From: an uncultured Lachnospiraceae bacterium
GTDB lineage: Bacteria; Bacillota; Clostridia; Lachnospirales; Lachnospiraceae
Assembly (NCBI GenBank): GCA_946403625.1
Contig: CAMJAP010000017.1
Span: 1 to 43,912 of the forward strand
DNA length: 43,912 nucleotides
Reading direction: 5' to 3'
Part shown: positions 1 to 7,486 of the stretch, in pieces
Numbering within the stretch: the stretch's first letter is position 1
Layout: the number at the start of each line of letters is the position of its first letter
Translations under genes and position numbers: made by a program
Notes under the pieces: generated by a model
What the model was told of the DNA's origin: nothing
What the model saw: only the letters and a program-made list of their open reading frames with translations
Databases searched by the model: none

Positions 1-39
1 AAAGCAACTTATAGTAGCACAAAAGCAACCGACAACGGT

Positions 40-67
40 TTGACAGTTTACAAAGTGTGCGTATAAT
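40..67 (+). promoter_or_regulatory. Sigma-A type promoter of the Bax-inhibitor family gene
   Basis: A consensus TTGACA (40-45) and a consensus TATAAT (62-67) are separated by 16 bases. Transcription would begin near 74, about 40 bases before the start codon at 116. Both hexamers are perfect, so the gene is probably strongly and constitutively transcribed. Confidence 0.8.
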
Positions 68-115
68 AGAACTATAAGATGTTTAATGTTCATAGTGTTA
101 AGGAGGGAGTCTACT

Positions 116-1147
116 ATGGATCAGAATTTTTACGGACAGAACACGCAGAATGGTAACGGCTGGCAGTATCAGAACGGAACCCAGCAGTACCAGAATGCAA
201 CACAGCAGGCATATGCGCAGCAGGCACAGAGCCAGCCGGCATACGGACCGAATTACGGTCAGCAGTATCAGACCGGGGCACAGGCAGGTTACGGTCAGCA
301 GTATGGCGGACAGCAGGCCGGTTATGGCCAGCAGTACCAGAATGGGGCGCAGGCACAGTATGCTGCAGCAAATCAGGCATTTGCCAACAATGCATTTGAA
401 AATCAGGGCTATATGAACGGCGGCAATACCAACAATGCTTTTGATGACGGCGGCGTTGTACAGGGACCGACTTCCGGTGTGATGGAGCAGTTATCCCAGG
501 CAATGGCGCAGGAAGTGATCAAAAAAGCATTTCTGTATATGGTGGCTGCATTGGTGGTTACCGCAGTTGCAGCATTTACCGCACAGAGCGGAAATATGCT
601 GAAATGGGTCGTCAGCGGTGTTAATTTCTACATCTTACTGGTGGCAGAACTGGTAGTAGCATTGGTATCGAATGTAATGATCAAAAAAGGAAATGCAGTA
701 TTAACCGCAATCCTGTTTACCGTTTATTCGTATTTGACCGGTTTGACGCTCGGCGTGGTTATGTTAGCTTACACCGGAACATCGGTAGCATCCGTATTTG
801 TGATCACTGCAGTAACCTTTGGTATTATGGGAGTATACGGTCTGGTAACCGATGCGGATCTGTCTTCCGTAGGAAGCCTTTGCATGATGGGATTGATCGG
901 TATCATCCTTGCAACGATCGTAAATATCTTCCTGGGCAATGAAACACTGGATATGATCATTTCCTGGATCGGTATCGCGATCTTTGTAGGACTGACCGCT
1001 TATGATACCCAGAAGATCAAGAAGAATGCAAGATATGATCAGGGCGATCGCGTTGCAGTTGTAGCTCTGGCAGGTGCATTTGAACTGTATCTGGATTTCA
1101 TCAACCTGTTCCTGAGACTGCTCAGAGTAATGGGTAAGAGAAGATAA
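116..1147 (+). CDS. Bax inhibitor-1/YccA family membrane protein with a prion-like N-terminus
   Basis: The 343-residue product has two parts. Residues 1 to about 130 form a low-complexity, cytoplasm-like stretch rich in Q, N, G, Y and A, with repeated QQY, GYGQQY and QNG units. From about residue 140 there are six to seven hydrophobic segments. Near the C-terminus stand GLTAYDTQ and ELYLDFINLFL, the hallmark end of Bax inhibitor-1 (UPF0005/YccA) proteins, which are integral membrane proteins linked to calcium leak and to FtsH in E. coli. The start at 116 is chosen because AGGAGGG lies about 8 bases upstream; an in-frame ATG at 86 would have no ribosome site. The N-terminal extension is much longer than in typical bacterial members. 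The gene is monocistronic, between its own promoter and a terminator. The family call is firm; the cellular role is not known from sequence. Confidence 0.88.
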   Translation: MDQNFYGQNTQNGNGWQYQNGTQQYQNATQQAYAQQAQSQPAYGPNYGQQYQTGAQAGYGQQYGGQQAGYGQQYQNGAQAQYAAANQAFANNAFENQGYMNGGNTNNAFDDGGVVQGPTSGVMEQLSQAMAQEVIKKAFLYMVAALVVTAVAAFTAQSGNMLKWVVSGVNFYILLVAELVVALVSNVMIKKGNAVLTAILFTVYSYLTGLTLGVVMLAYTGTSVASVFVITAVTFGIMGVYGLVTDADLSSVGSLCMMGLIGIILATIVNIFLGNETLDMIISWIGIAIFVGLTAYDTQKIKKNARYDQGDRVAVVALAGAFELYLDFINLFLRLLRVMGKRR

Positions 1148-1172
1148 TCAAACAACGATAAAGAGTATTAAG

Positions 1173-1210
1173 AATCCCCCGCTGGCAAAACGCCGGCGGG
1201 GGATTTTTGG
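1173..1210 (+). terminator. Rho-independent terminator
   Basis: A 14-bp GC-rich stem (1173-1186 pairing with 1192-1205, one G-U) with an AAAAC loop is followed by a T run. It ends the Bax-inhibitor transcript and sits in the convergent gap to the minus-strand Rrf2 gene. On the minus strand the tail is less T-rich, so termination may be mainly one-directional. Confidence 0.88.
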
Positions 1211-1237
1211 TGGGTTGATCTTTTGAATAAGGATTGG

Positions 1238-1681
1238 TTATTTCTGTGCTTTGGATGCCTTCTTTTTGGCTGGTGTTGTCTGCGGATGAAGCAGGTCTTC
1301 CAAAGTCTTTCCGTTAAAGAACTCATGTACCATAGTATCAAATTCGGACCACATCGGCAGGGTCTGACAACGATCTTTGCGCGAACATTCGTAGTCCGGA
1401 TCGGCCAGGCAGGCCACCGGGCAGAGAGTACCTTCCATCAGTTCCAAAACTTCTCCGATGGAATAGTCTTTCGGCGGACGGACCAGTTTATAACCACCGC
1501 CTTTTCCGCTGGCACCGGATAAGAGTTTGTGTTTCACCAGGTCTTTGACAATGATCTCCAGGTATTTCTTGGAAATCTCCTGACGCTCAGCAATGTCTTT
1601 GAGCGGGATATAGTTGCCGTCGTTGTTCTCTGCCAGATCGATGAGTACCCGCAGAGCATATCTTCCTCTTGTAGAAATCAT
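1238..1681 (-). CDS. Rrf2 family transcriptional regulator (IscR/CymR-like)
   Basis: This 147-residue protein begins MISTRGRYALRVLIDLA, the typical Rrf2 winged-helix N-terminus, and contains GASGKGGGYKLVRPP, the wing of the DNA-binding domain. Four cysteines follow (C87, C91, C99, C105), in the place where IscR holds its Fe-S cluster; CymR, the cysteine regulator of Bacillus, lacks such a cluster set. The last 12 residues are Lys/Ala-rich. The gene is divergent from metY-cysK and separated by a region with two CCTA/TAGG inverted repeats, one over each promoter. From that context it probably controls sulfur assimilation and its own expression. It could respond to Fe-S status, to cysteine or its precursors, or both. 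The start is supported by AGGAGGT upstream. Family call firm, target assignment inferred. Confidence 0.88.
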   Translation of the reverse strand: MISTRGRYALRVLIDLAENNDGNYIPLKDIAERQEISKKYLEIIVKDLVKHKLLSGASGKGGGYKLVRPPKDYSIGEVLELMEGTLCPVACLADPDYECSRKDRCQTLPMWSEFDTMVHEFFNGKTLEDLLHPQTTPAKKKASKAQK

Positions 1682-1696
1682 ATCACGCTACCTCCT

Positions 1697-1732
1697 AAAC
1701 CTAGTATATCGTATGGTAAATAGGTTTTTCAA
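1697..1732 (-). promoter_or_regulatory. Promoter of the Rrf2 gene with overlapping operator-like inverted repeat
   Basis: On the minus strand TTGAAA (1732-1727) and TATACT (1708-1703) are 18 bases apart. The perfect inverted repeat AAACCTA (1697-1703), 17-base spacer, TAGGTTT (1721-1727) brackets the promoter from the edge of the -10 to the -35. This geometry suggests autorepression by the Rrf2 protein. Confidence 0.6.
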
Positions 1733-1755
1733 GAAAATTTCAAAAAAACACAAAA

Positions 1756-1789
1756 GCCTATTGACATAGTAGGCGAATAATGATATAGT
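1756..1789 (+). promoter_or_regulatory. metY-cysK promoter with overlapping operator-like inverted repeat
   Basis: TTGACA (1761-1766) and TATAGT (1784-1789) are 17 bases apart. The -35 hexamer lies in the centre of the inverted repeat GCCTA (1756-1760), 9 bases, TAGGC (1770-1774). The CCTA/TAGG half-sites match those over the Rrf2 promoter, so the same protein may bind both. Transcription would begin near 1796. Confidence 0.7.
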
Positions 1790-1847
1790 TACATCATCGA
1801 AACAAACAAGATACCTGAATGACAGGATCGGAAAGGAGAGAAGGACG

Positions 1848-1955
1848 ATGGCTCGTATTGCTAACAGACGAATGTATAACATGTGTTGTTGTCGAATGCG
1901 ATACTCCCGGGCATATGAGATGACTGGGGCTGTGGCTGTCTGCCTGCACGCCTGA
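1848..1955 (+). CDS. Cysteine-rich leader peptide of the metY-cysK attenuator
   Basis: This 35-codon reading frame starts 52 bases after the predicted transcription start and is preceded by AAGGAGAG at a good distance (1833-1840). It encodes Met-Ala-Arg-Ile at its start and has three consecutive Cys codons (TGT TGT TGT, 1884-1892) as codons 13-15, with a fourth Cys codon at 1941. The product has no other recognisable feature. Its position between promoter and structural gene, and the competing hairpins that begin 11 bases after the last of the three Cys codons, fit a ribosome-sensed leader peptide that reports charged tRNA-Cys. Seen directly: frame, ribosome site, Cys run. Inferred: function as an attenuation sensor. 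Confidence 0.75.
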   Translation: MARIANRRMYNMCCCRMRYSRAYEMTGAVAVCLHA

Positions 1956-2022
1956 TCTTGGATCGATCCGTATAGAAGGATATGTCATTTTGCCCGGGAG
2001 CTTACCAAAGCCCCGTTTTTTT
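1904..2022 (+). terminator. Transcription attenuator: antiterminator and intrinsic terminator before metY
   Basis: Segment CTCCCGGGCA (1904-1913), inside the leader peptide frame, is perfectly complementary over 10 bases to TGCCCGGGAG (1991-2000). The latter overlaps the 5' arm of an intrinsic terminator: CGGG-A-GCTT (1995-2003, one bulged A), loop ACCA, AAGCCCCG (2008-2015), then seven T (2016-2022). The two structures exclude each other. A ribosome halted at any of the three Cys codons would leave 1904-1913 free to form the antiterminator and so allow metY expression. What prevents the antiterminator when cysteine is plentiful is less clear; CGGGCA (1908-1913) can also pair locally with TGCCTG (1941-1946). 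Confidence 0.75.
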
Positions 2023-2079
2023 ATGGGAAAGAACAGAAACAAACAATTAAAACAAACACAAAAAGAGGAGAGTATAAAA

Positions 2080-3363
2080 ATGAGCGATTACAGATTTGAA
2101 ACTTTACAGTTACATGTTGGACAGGAAGAGCCGGATCCGGCCAGCGATGCAAGAGCGGTTCCCATTTACCAGACCACTTCCTATGTATTCCGCAACAGCA
2201 AGCACGCAGCAGACCGTTTCGGCTTGGCAGATGCCGGAAATATCTACGGCAGACTGACCAACTCCACCCAGGATGTGTTGGAGAAGAGAGTGGCAGCACT
2301 CGAAGGCGGTGTGGCAGCACTCGCGGTTGCATCCGGAGCAGCAGCTATCGCTTATACCATCGAAGCACTGGCAGCAAACGGAGGCCATATCGTAGCACAG
2401 AAGACGATCTACGGCGGCAGCTACAACCTGCTGGCTCATACGCTGACACAGTACGGCATCACCACCACATTTGTAGATGCACACAATCTGGCAGAGGTGG
2501 AAGGTGCGATCCGGGACAACACCAGAGCGGTATATCTGGAGACCCTGGGCAATCCGAACAGTGATATTCCCGATATCGATGCGATCGCAGAGATCGCTCA
2601 CAAGCACGGCCTGCCGGTAGTGGTAGATAATACCTTCGGTACTCCGTTCCTGATCCGTCCGTTAGAACACGGCGCAGATATCGTGGTACATTCCGCAACC
2701 AAGTTCCTGGGCGGCCACGGAACCACTCTGGGCGGTATCGTCGTTGACGGCGGCAAGTTTGACTGGAAGGCAAGTGGCAAGTATCCGAACATTGCAGCAG
2801 CAAACCCGAGCTATCACGGTGTATCCTTTGCCGATGTGGCAGGTCCGGCAGCTTTCGTTACCTATATCCGTGCGATCCTGCTGCGTGACACCGGTGCAAG
2901 CATTTCTCCGTTTAACGCATTCCTGCTCCTGCAGGGTATCGAGACACTGTCTCTGAGACTGGAGCGCCACGCAGAGAATACCAAGAAGGTAGTGGAATAC
3001 TTAAGCAAGCATCCGCTGGTAGCAAAAGTAAACCATCCGTCTTTGCCGGATCATCCGGATCACGAGCTGTACAAGAAGTACTTCCCGAACGGTGGTGCAT
3101 CGATCTTTACCTTTGATATCAAGGGTGGTCAGGACGAAGCATGGAAGTTCATCGATAACTTAAAGATCTTCTCGCTGCTGGCAAATGTGGCAGATGTAAA
3201 GAGTCTGGTGATCCATCCGGCATCGACCACACACTCCCAGCTCTCCGAGGAAGAACTGCTGGATCAGGGCATCAACAAGAGCACGATCCGTCTGTCCATC
3301 GGTACCGAGCATATCGATGACATTATTGCAGATCTGGAAAATGGTTTTGCAGCTTTGAAGTAA
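2080..3363 (+). CDS. metY: O-acetylhomoserine/O-acetylserine sulfhydrylase (PLP enzyme)
   Basis: The 427-residue product belongs to the Cys/Met metabolism PLP family, subgroup MetY: O-acetylhomoserine plus sulfide gives homocysteine. The N-terminus [15 protein letters not shown] and the segments SYVFRN and [14 protein letters not shown] are typical. The PLP-binding lysine is K208 in [13 protein letters not shown]. Length is normal for MetY (about 425-430), longer than cystathionine gamma-synthase. The start at 2080 follows AGAGGAGAG; an upstream in-frame ATG overlaps the terminator and is not used. It is the first structural gene after the cysteine attenuator and is followed by cysK, so both sulfide-fixing routes appear to be controlled together. 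Cytoplasmic. Confidence 0.9.
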   Translation: MSDYRFETLQLHVGQEEPDPASDARAVPIYQTTSYVFRNSKHAADRFGLADAGNIYGRLTNSTQDVLEKRVAALEGGVAALAVASGAAAIAYTIEALAANGGHIVAQKTIYGGSYNLLAHTLTQYGITTTFVDAHNLAEVEGAIRDNTRAVYLETLGNPNSDIPDIDAIAEIAHKHGLPVVVDNTFGTPFLIRPLEHGADIVVHSATKFLGGHGTTLGGIVVDGGKFDWKASGKYPNIAAANPSYHGVSFADVAGPAAFVTYIRAILLRDTGASISPFNAFLLLQGIETLSLRLERHAENTKKVVEYLSKHPLVAKVNHPSLPDHPDHELYKKYFPNGGASIFTFDIKGGQDEAWKFIDNLKIFSLLANVADVKSLVIHPASTTHSQLSEEELLDQGINKSTIRLSIGTEHIDDIIADLENGFAALK

Positions 3364-3375
3364 GAAGAGTATAAT
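3347..3375 (+). promoter_or_regulatory. Possible internal promoter for cysK
   Basis: TTGCAG (3347-3352, in the end of metY) and a perfect TATAAT (3370-3375) are 17 bases apart. It would start a transcript near 3382 and let cysK be made without passing the attenuator. The -10 is strong, the -35 moderate. Confidence 0.5.
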
Positions 3376-3383
3376 AGGAAATG

Positions 3384-3412
3384 TTCCTCCGGTATTCAGG
3401 GGATCGGAGGGA
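3384..3412 (+). other. Hairpin in the metY-cysK gap
   Basis: TTCCTCCG (3384-3391) pairs with CGGAGGGA (3405-3412) over 8 bp with one wobble and a 13-base loop. No T run follows, so it is not a terminator. It would lie at the very 5' end of a transcript from the internal promoter and might affect stability or processing. Confidence 0.45.
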
Positions 3413-3447
3413 CCGTATCTCAAACAATAAGAAAGAAGGACAAGGAC

Positions 3448-4380
3448 ATGGCAAATATTTACAAGGGTACATTGGGATTGATCGGTAACACTCCGTTGGT
3501 AGAAGTGGTGAATATTGAAAAGGATCTGGGACTGGAAGCAACGGTTCTCGTAAAACTGGAATATTTCAATCCGGCAGGAAGCGTTAAGGATCGTATCGCA
3601 AAAGCGATGATCGAAGATGCGGAAGAAAAAGGACTGTTGAAGGAAGGCTCCGTGATCATTGAGCCGACCAGCGGTAATACCGGTATCGGTCTGGCATCCA
3701 TTGCTGCAGCAAAAGGATATCGTATCATTTTGACCATGCCCGAGACCATGAGCGTGGAGCGCAGAAACATCCTGAAGGCATACGGTGCGGAACTGGTTCT
3801 GACCGAAGGGGCAAAGGGAATGAAGGGCGCCATCGCAAAGGCAGAAGAGTTGTCCAAGGAGATCCCGAACAGCTTTATCCCGGGACAGTTTGTGAACCCG
3901 GCAAACCCGGCGGTACATCGTGCAACTACCGGTCCGGAGATCTGGAAGGATACCGACGGTAAGGTAGATATCTTTATCGCAGGTGTAGGAACCGGCGGTA
4001 CGGTAACCGGTACCGGTGAGTATCTGAAAGAGCAGAACCCGAATGTAAAGGTGGTAGCCCTGGAGCCGGCAGACAGCCCGGTACTTTCCGAAGGTAAGGC
4101 AGGCAGCCACAAGATCCAGGGTATCGGTGCAGGCTTTGTGCCCGATGTACTGAACACCAAGGTATACGATGAGATCTTTAAGGCTCCGAACGATAAGGCT
4201 TTTGAGACTGCAAAATATCTGGCAAAGAAGGAAGGTATCTCTGTAGGCATCTCCTCCGGTGCAGCACTCTACGGTGCCATCGAACTGGCTAAGAAGCCGG
4301 AGAACAAGGGCAAGGTGATCGTAGCCCTGCTTCCGGACAGCGGTGACCGTTACTATTCCACAGCATTATTTACCGAGTAA
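3448..4380 (+). CDS. cysK: Cysteine synthase A (O-acetylserine sulfhydrylase)
   Basis: The 310-residue protein shows the cysteine synthase pattern: [11 protein letters not shown] at the N-terminus, the PLP lysine K47 in [10 protein letters not shown], the substrate loop [12 protein letters not shown], the phosphate-binding glycine loop [15 protein letters not shown] and the SSGAA motif near the end. It makes cysteine from O-acetylserine and sulfide in the cytoplasm. It lies 84 bases after metY, with a hairpin and a possible extra promoter between, and is followed by a strong terminator. Start chosen at ATG 3448 after GAAGGACAAGGAC. Family and reaction are firm. Confidence 0.95.
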   Translation: MANIYKGTLGLIGNTPLVEVVNIEKDLGLEATVLVKLEYFNPAGSVKDRIAKAMIEDAEEKGLLKEGSVIIEPTSGNTGIGLASIAAAKGYRIILTMPETMSVERRNILKAYGAELVLTEGAKGMKGAIAKAEELSKEIPNSFIPGQFVNPANPAVHRATTGPEIWKDTDGKVDIFIAGVGTGGTVTGTGEYLKEQNPNVKVVALEPADSPVLSEGKAGSHKIQGIGAGFVPDVLNTKVYDEIFKAPNDKAFETAKYLAKKEGISVGISSGAALYGAIELAKKPENKGKVIVALLPDSGDRYYSTALFTE

Positions 4381-4404
4381 AATTCCCATAGAATCGAACT
4401 CCCG

Positions 4405-4432
4405 AAACGCCGGCTCATTCGCCGGCGTTTTT
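4405..4432 (+). terminator. Rho-independent terminator after cysK
   Basis: AAACGCCGGC (4405-4414), loop TCATTC, GCCGGCGTTT (4421-4430), then T residues. A perfect 10-bp stem ends the metY-cysK unit. Confidence 0.92.
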
Positions 4433-4452
4433 GTATACAAATAATCCCTGAC

Positions 4453-4481
4453 TTGATACGATAGCGGTTAAAGTCTATAAT
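4453..4481 (+). promoter_or_regulatory. Promoter of the two-component system
   Basis: TTGATA (4453-4458) and TATAAT (4476-4481) are 17 bases apart, about 47 bases ahead of the response regulator start codon. Confidence 0.72.
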
Positions 4482-4528
4482 GGATGCATAGGCAGAAAGG
4501 TTTACCTGCAACGAGGAGAGGAAAACAG

Positions 4529-5209
4529 ATGCGTATTCTGGTGGTAGAAGATGAAGTGTCCCTGGCAAAGCTGGTGGCGGACCGGCTGGTCAGGGATCAC
4601 TATACGGTAGACATTTCTAATGACGGAGAAGAAGGCTTAGATAATGCCTTGTCCGGCATGTATGATCTGATCATTCTGGATATTATGCTGCCGAAACGAA
4701 ACGGTATTGAGATATTAAAAGAAGTCCGCAAGGTGAACCGCGAAGTTAAGGTGATCATGTTGACGGCTAAAGCGGAATTGGAAGACCGGCTGCTCGGGTT
4801 TGGCAGCGGGGCCAATGATTATGTACCGAAACCGTTTCATATCGATGAACTGGCGGCGAGAGTCAATGCACAGTTAAATATCGGAAAAGCGGTGGATAAT
4901 GTGCTGGAATACGGTGACATCCGGCTGGATTACAAAGCTTCCAAACTGGTTTGCACCAGGACGCAGGAAGATGTGGGGATCAACCGAAAGGAATTTCAAT
5001 TGCTGGAATATCTGATGAAAAATGCCGATCAGATTCTGTCCAGGGATATGATCTACGACCGTGTGTGGGGAATGGATTCGGATGCGGTTTCCAATAATAT
5101 GGAGGCGTATATGTCCTTTGTGCGGAAGAAACTGAAAGTTCTGGGTTCCGGCGTGACGATCAAGAATATCCGCAACATGGGATACACGCTGGAATATGAA
5201 GAGCCGTGA
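4529..5209 (+). CDS. OmpR/PhoB family response regulator
   Basis: The 226-residue protein has a receiver domain (residues 1-115) beginning MRILVVEDE, with the acidic pair E7/D8, phospho-acceptor D51 in LIILDIMLP and the conserved lysine in DYVPKPF. A winged-helix DNA-binding domain follows (about 130-225), ending in KNIRNMGYTLE. It is the transcriptional output of the sensor kinase encoded 65 bases downstream. The start at 4529 follows GAGGAGAGG; longer in-frame starts lack a ribosome site. By position the regulon may include the VTC-DUF4956-lipoprotein genes that follow, but this is inference; no repeated binding site was seen. Confidence 0.92.
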   Translation: MRILVVEDEVSLAKLVADRLVRDHYTVDISNDGEEGLDNALSGMYDLIILDIMLPKRNGIEILKEVRKVNREVKVIMLTAKAELEDRLLGFGSGANDYVPKPFHIDELAARVNAQLNIGKAVDNVLEYGDIRLDYKASKLVCTRTQEDVGINRKEFQLLEYLMKNADQILSRDMIYDRVWGMDSDAVSNNMEAYMSFVRKKLKVLGSGVTIKNIRNMGYTLEYEEP

Positions 5210-5274
5210 AAACAGACGAGGGTATTTTGGGAAGAGTGGCGATAACGATCGATTACTGACATACGGACAATGCG

Positions 5275-6591
5275 ATGAAAGAACTTCGTAAAAAAACATA
5301 TCTGACCTTATTTATCATCCTCAGCCTGATTTTGCTTACGGTATTGGTTCTGGTGAATGTGCGCAGTTATATCCGCGAGCGGGAGGATGTGATGATCAAT
5401 CTGGACATCCTGGAGAATCGCAATGCATTTTTCGGAAACCGGCCGGGGCCCTGGATGAACGGTCCCGGTGGGGAAGGTAAACCGGAAGAGGATCCCGGAA
5501 AACAAGATCCGGATTTTCGTATGCCCGAGGAAGGGATGGAAGGACCCAGGTTAAAACCACGGGAATTGGAAAATATGATCATCCCGGAAACGGAACTGTA
5601 TACGGTAGCCATCAAGGACGGCGCTATTGACGGCATCTTTACCTTCGGAAATACTTCCGAAGACTTCCGTGTTTCGGAGGTGGCGGAAGAGATCCTGAAG
5701 CAGGAGACCGGGGATTCGATTTCTATAAAGAATCTGTATTTCAGCAAGTACAGTTATCGTTATCATTATGGGGAATCCATTGTGATCATGAATAACGCGC
5801 AGACCTCCGGGAAATTGCGGGCGCTGTTGCTGGAGACACTGTTACTCTTTGTGATCATGGAAGGTGTGATCGTATTGATCACCGGGCAGATCACAAAATG
5901 GATCATCAAGCCGGCACAGGAAGCGTTTGATCGTCAGAAGGAATTTATTGCGGATGCATCGCATGAACTAAAGACACCACTGGCCGTGATCATGGCATCG
6001 GCAGATGAGATGCAGGCACAGGAATCGGATGAGAAATATCTGGAGAATATCCGCTATGAAGCGGACCGGATGAGCCGGTTGATCGCAGGACTCCTAAATC
6101 TCTCCAAACTGGAAAACGGGGAAGATGTATCTGCGCGTAAGGAGGAAGATCTGTCCCGGATTCTGGAGAAGACCTGTATGGCGTATGAGGGTGTTGCGTT
6201 TGAGCAGGGAGTAGCGATCGAAACCGAGATCGAAGAAAAGATGACGCTGAACTGCAACAAGGAAGAGATGGAGCAGATGATGGCAACGATCCTGGACAAT
6301 GCGGTACGACACAGTCATCGGGACACCACGGTTTCGATATCTGCAAAGTACAGCAAGAAGACGGGCGGCATCTGTATCAAAGTGATCAACTCGGGGGATC
6401 CCATTCCGGAAGGCGATGAAGAAAAGATCTTTCAAAGATTTTATCGCGCAGATAAGGCAAGAAGCCGCAGTGAAAACCGGTACGGCCTGGGCCTGGCAAT
6501 TGCCAGAAGGATCGCACGCAATCATCACGGAGATATCAGGGCCTGTTCCAAGGATGGTAAGACCACGTTTCAGATCGATCTGAAAAACTAA
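5275..6591 (+). CDS. Sensor histidine kinase with acidic Pro/Gly-rich ectodomain
   Basis: The 438-residue kinase has a membrane segment at about 10-28, an extracellular part (30-180), a second membrane segment at about 184-203, a HisKA domain with phospho-acceptor H230 in DASHELKTPL, and a HATPase domain with the N box DNAVRHS and the G box RYGLGLAIARR. The ectodomain residues 54-95 are unusual: Gly/Pro/Glu-rich with GPGGEGKPEEDPGK and MPEEGMEGP. This resembles the PEGMEP-type repeats and GGGPGG tail of the lipoprotein encoded at 8203-9720. No clear HAMP domain is visible between the second membrane segment and HisKA. It pairs with the preceding response regulator. The ribosome site is weak, so translation may depend on the upstream gene. 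The signal is unknown. Confidence 0.9.
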   Translation: MKELRKKTYLTLFIILSLILLTVLVLVNVRSYIREREDVMINLDILENRNAFFGNRPGPWMNGPGGEGKPEEDPGKQDPDFRMPEEGMEGPRLKPRELENMIIPETELYTVAIKDGAIDGIFTFGNTSEDFRVSEVAEEILKQETGDSISIKNLYFSKYSYRYHYGESIVIMNNAQTSGKLRALLLETLLLFVIMEGVIVLITGQITKWIIKPAQEAFDRQKEFIADASHELKTPLAVIMASADEMQAQESDEKYLENIRYEADRMSRLIAGLLNLSKLENGEDVSARKEEDLSRILEKTCMAYEGVAFEQGVAIETEIEEKMTLNCNKEEMEQMMATILDNAVRHSHRDTTVSISAKYSKKTGGICIKVINSGDPIPEGDEEKIFQRFYRADKARSRSENRYGLGLAIARRIARNHHGDIRACSKDGKTTFQIDLKN

Positions 6592-6609
6592 ATCGAGAAC
6601 TGTTCACAA

Positions 6610-6646
6610 AAAAGACACCGAAATGAAAAAAGTTTCGGTGTCTTTT
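6610..6646 (+). terminator. Rho-independent terminator after the sensor kinase
   Basis: AAAAGACACCGAAA (6610-6623) pairs with TTTCGGTGTCTTTT (6633-6646); the 3' arm ends in the T run. It separates the two-component genes from the VTC operon, though some read-through is likely because no strong promoter was found just downstream. Confidence 0.88.
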
Positions 6647-6709
6647 TAATGTTTGTTTAATCTTGCAATGGTATCTTATGTTTACAGAAACGGAAAGGAA
6701 GTGGTCAGT

Positions 6710-7486
6710 ATGGGAGAATACAGAGAAGTTTTTCAGAGAAAAGAGATCAAATATCTGCTGAGTAATGAGCAGTATCAGGGAATTTTAGAATTTCTGCAGA
6801 CGATAGCAAAGGTAGATGCCTACGGATTGTCCAGGATCAATAATATTTATTATGACACACCGGATTATCGGTTGATACGACAGTCCCTCGAAAAGCCACT
6901 CTACAAAGAAAAACTAAGATTAAGAACCTATGGGGATACGACCGATGATACCAATGCATTTATCGAGATCAAAAAGAAATACGACGGTATCGTATATAAA
7001 AGAAGAATAACAGGAAAGTATAAAGCAATGCACGATTATCTGACCGATGAAAACGGCAGGATCGAGGATTCACAGATCGCAAGAGAGATCGAAGCTTTCC
7101 GGGAGTATTACAAAGACTTGCAGCCGGCAATGAGCATCTGCTATGACAGAACTGCAATGGCAGGCATTACGGATAAGGACTTTCGGGTAACCTTTGACAG
7201 TCACATTGAATGGAATGCATCGTGCAGGGATTTGAGGGAGTTGGAATCGGGAAGACCACTGTTGCAGGAAGGGCAATACCTGATGGAACTCAAAGTGGCG
7301 AATGCCTTTCCGATAGAACTAAGCAGAAAACTCAGTGAACTGCAGATCTTTCCGGCATCGTTTTCCAAATACGGTGCGGGATATACACAAATGATACGCG
7401 ATGACATCTTGCAAAAAGCAGAGGTAATTACAGATAATGCTTACGGCAGGAACCGAAACAGGAAAGGAGAGATGGCTTATGTTTAA
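6710..7486 (+). CDS. VTC-domain polyphosphate polymerase-like protein
   Basis: The 258-residue protein carries the features of the VTC domain (the catalytic tunnel of yeast Vtc4, CYTH-like fold): RKEIKYLL at the N-terminus, NIYYDTPD, KLRLRTYG, FIEIKKKYDGIVYKRR, CYDRTA, LMELKV and SFSKYGAGY. These positively charged strands bind nucleotide and growing polyphosphate in Vtc4. It has no membrane segment of its own and would act at the inner face of the membrane with the DUF4956 protein, whose gene overlaps its end by 8 bases. Start at 6710 is chosen for GGAAAGGAAG upstream. Polyphosphate synthesis is likely from the family but not proven for bacterial members of this cluster type. Confidence 0.85.
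   Translation: MGEYREVFQRKEIKYLLSNEQYQGILEFLQTIAKVDAYGLSRINNIYYDTPDYRLIRQSLEKPLYKEKLRLRTYGDTTDDTNAFIEIKKKYDGIVYKRRITGKYKAMHDYLTDENGRIEDSQIAREIEAFREYYKDLQPAMSICYDRTAMAGITDKDFRVTFDSHIEWNASCRDLRELESGRPLLQEGQYLMELKVANAFPIELSRKLSELQIFPASFSKYGAGYTQMIRDDILQKAEVITDNAYGRNRNRKGEMAYV

Noticed and set aside
1990-2079. Longer metY starting at an in-frame codon near 1990
   Set aside because: That start lies within the attenuator terminator and has no ribosome site; ATG 2080 has AGAGGAGAG at good spacing and begins the conserved protein.
1796-2079. SAM (S-box) riboswitch or T-box before metY
   Set aside because: None of the conserved S-box core or T-box (TGGNACCGCG) elements is visible; the Cys-codon leader explains the structure better.
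3160-4250. Long minus-strand open frames opposite metY, cysK and other genes
   Set aside because: They lie antisense to clear enzymes, lack ribosome sites and have no domain pattern; they arise from codon bias of the real genes.
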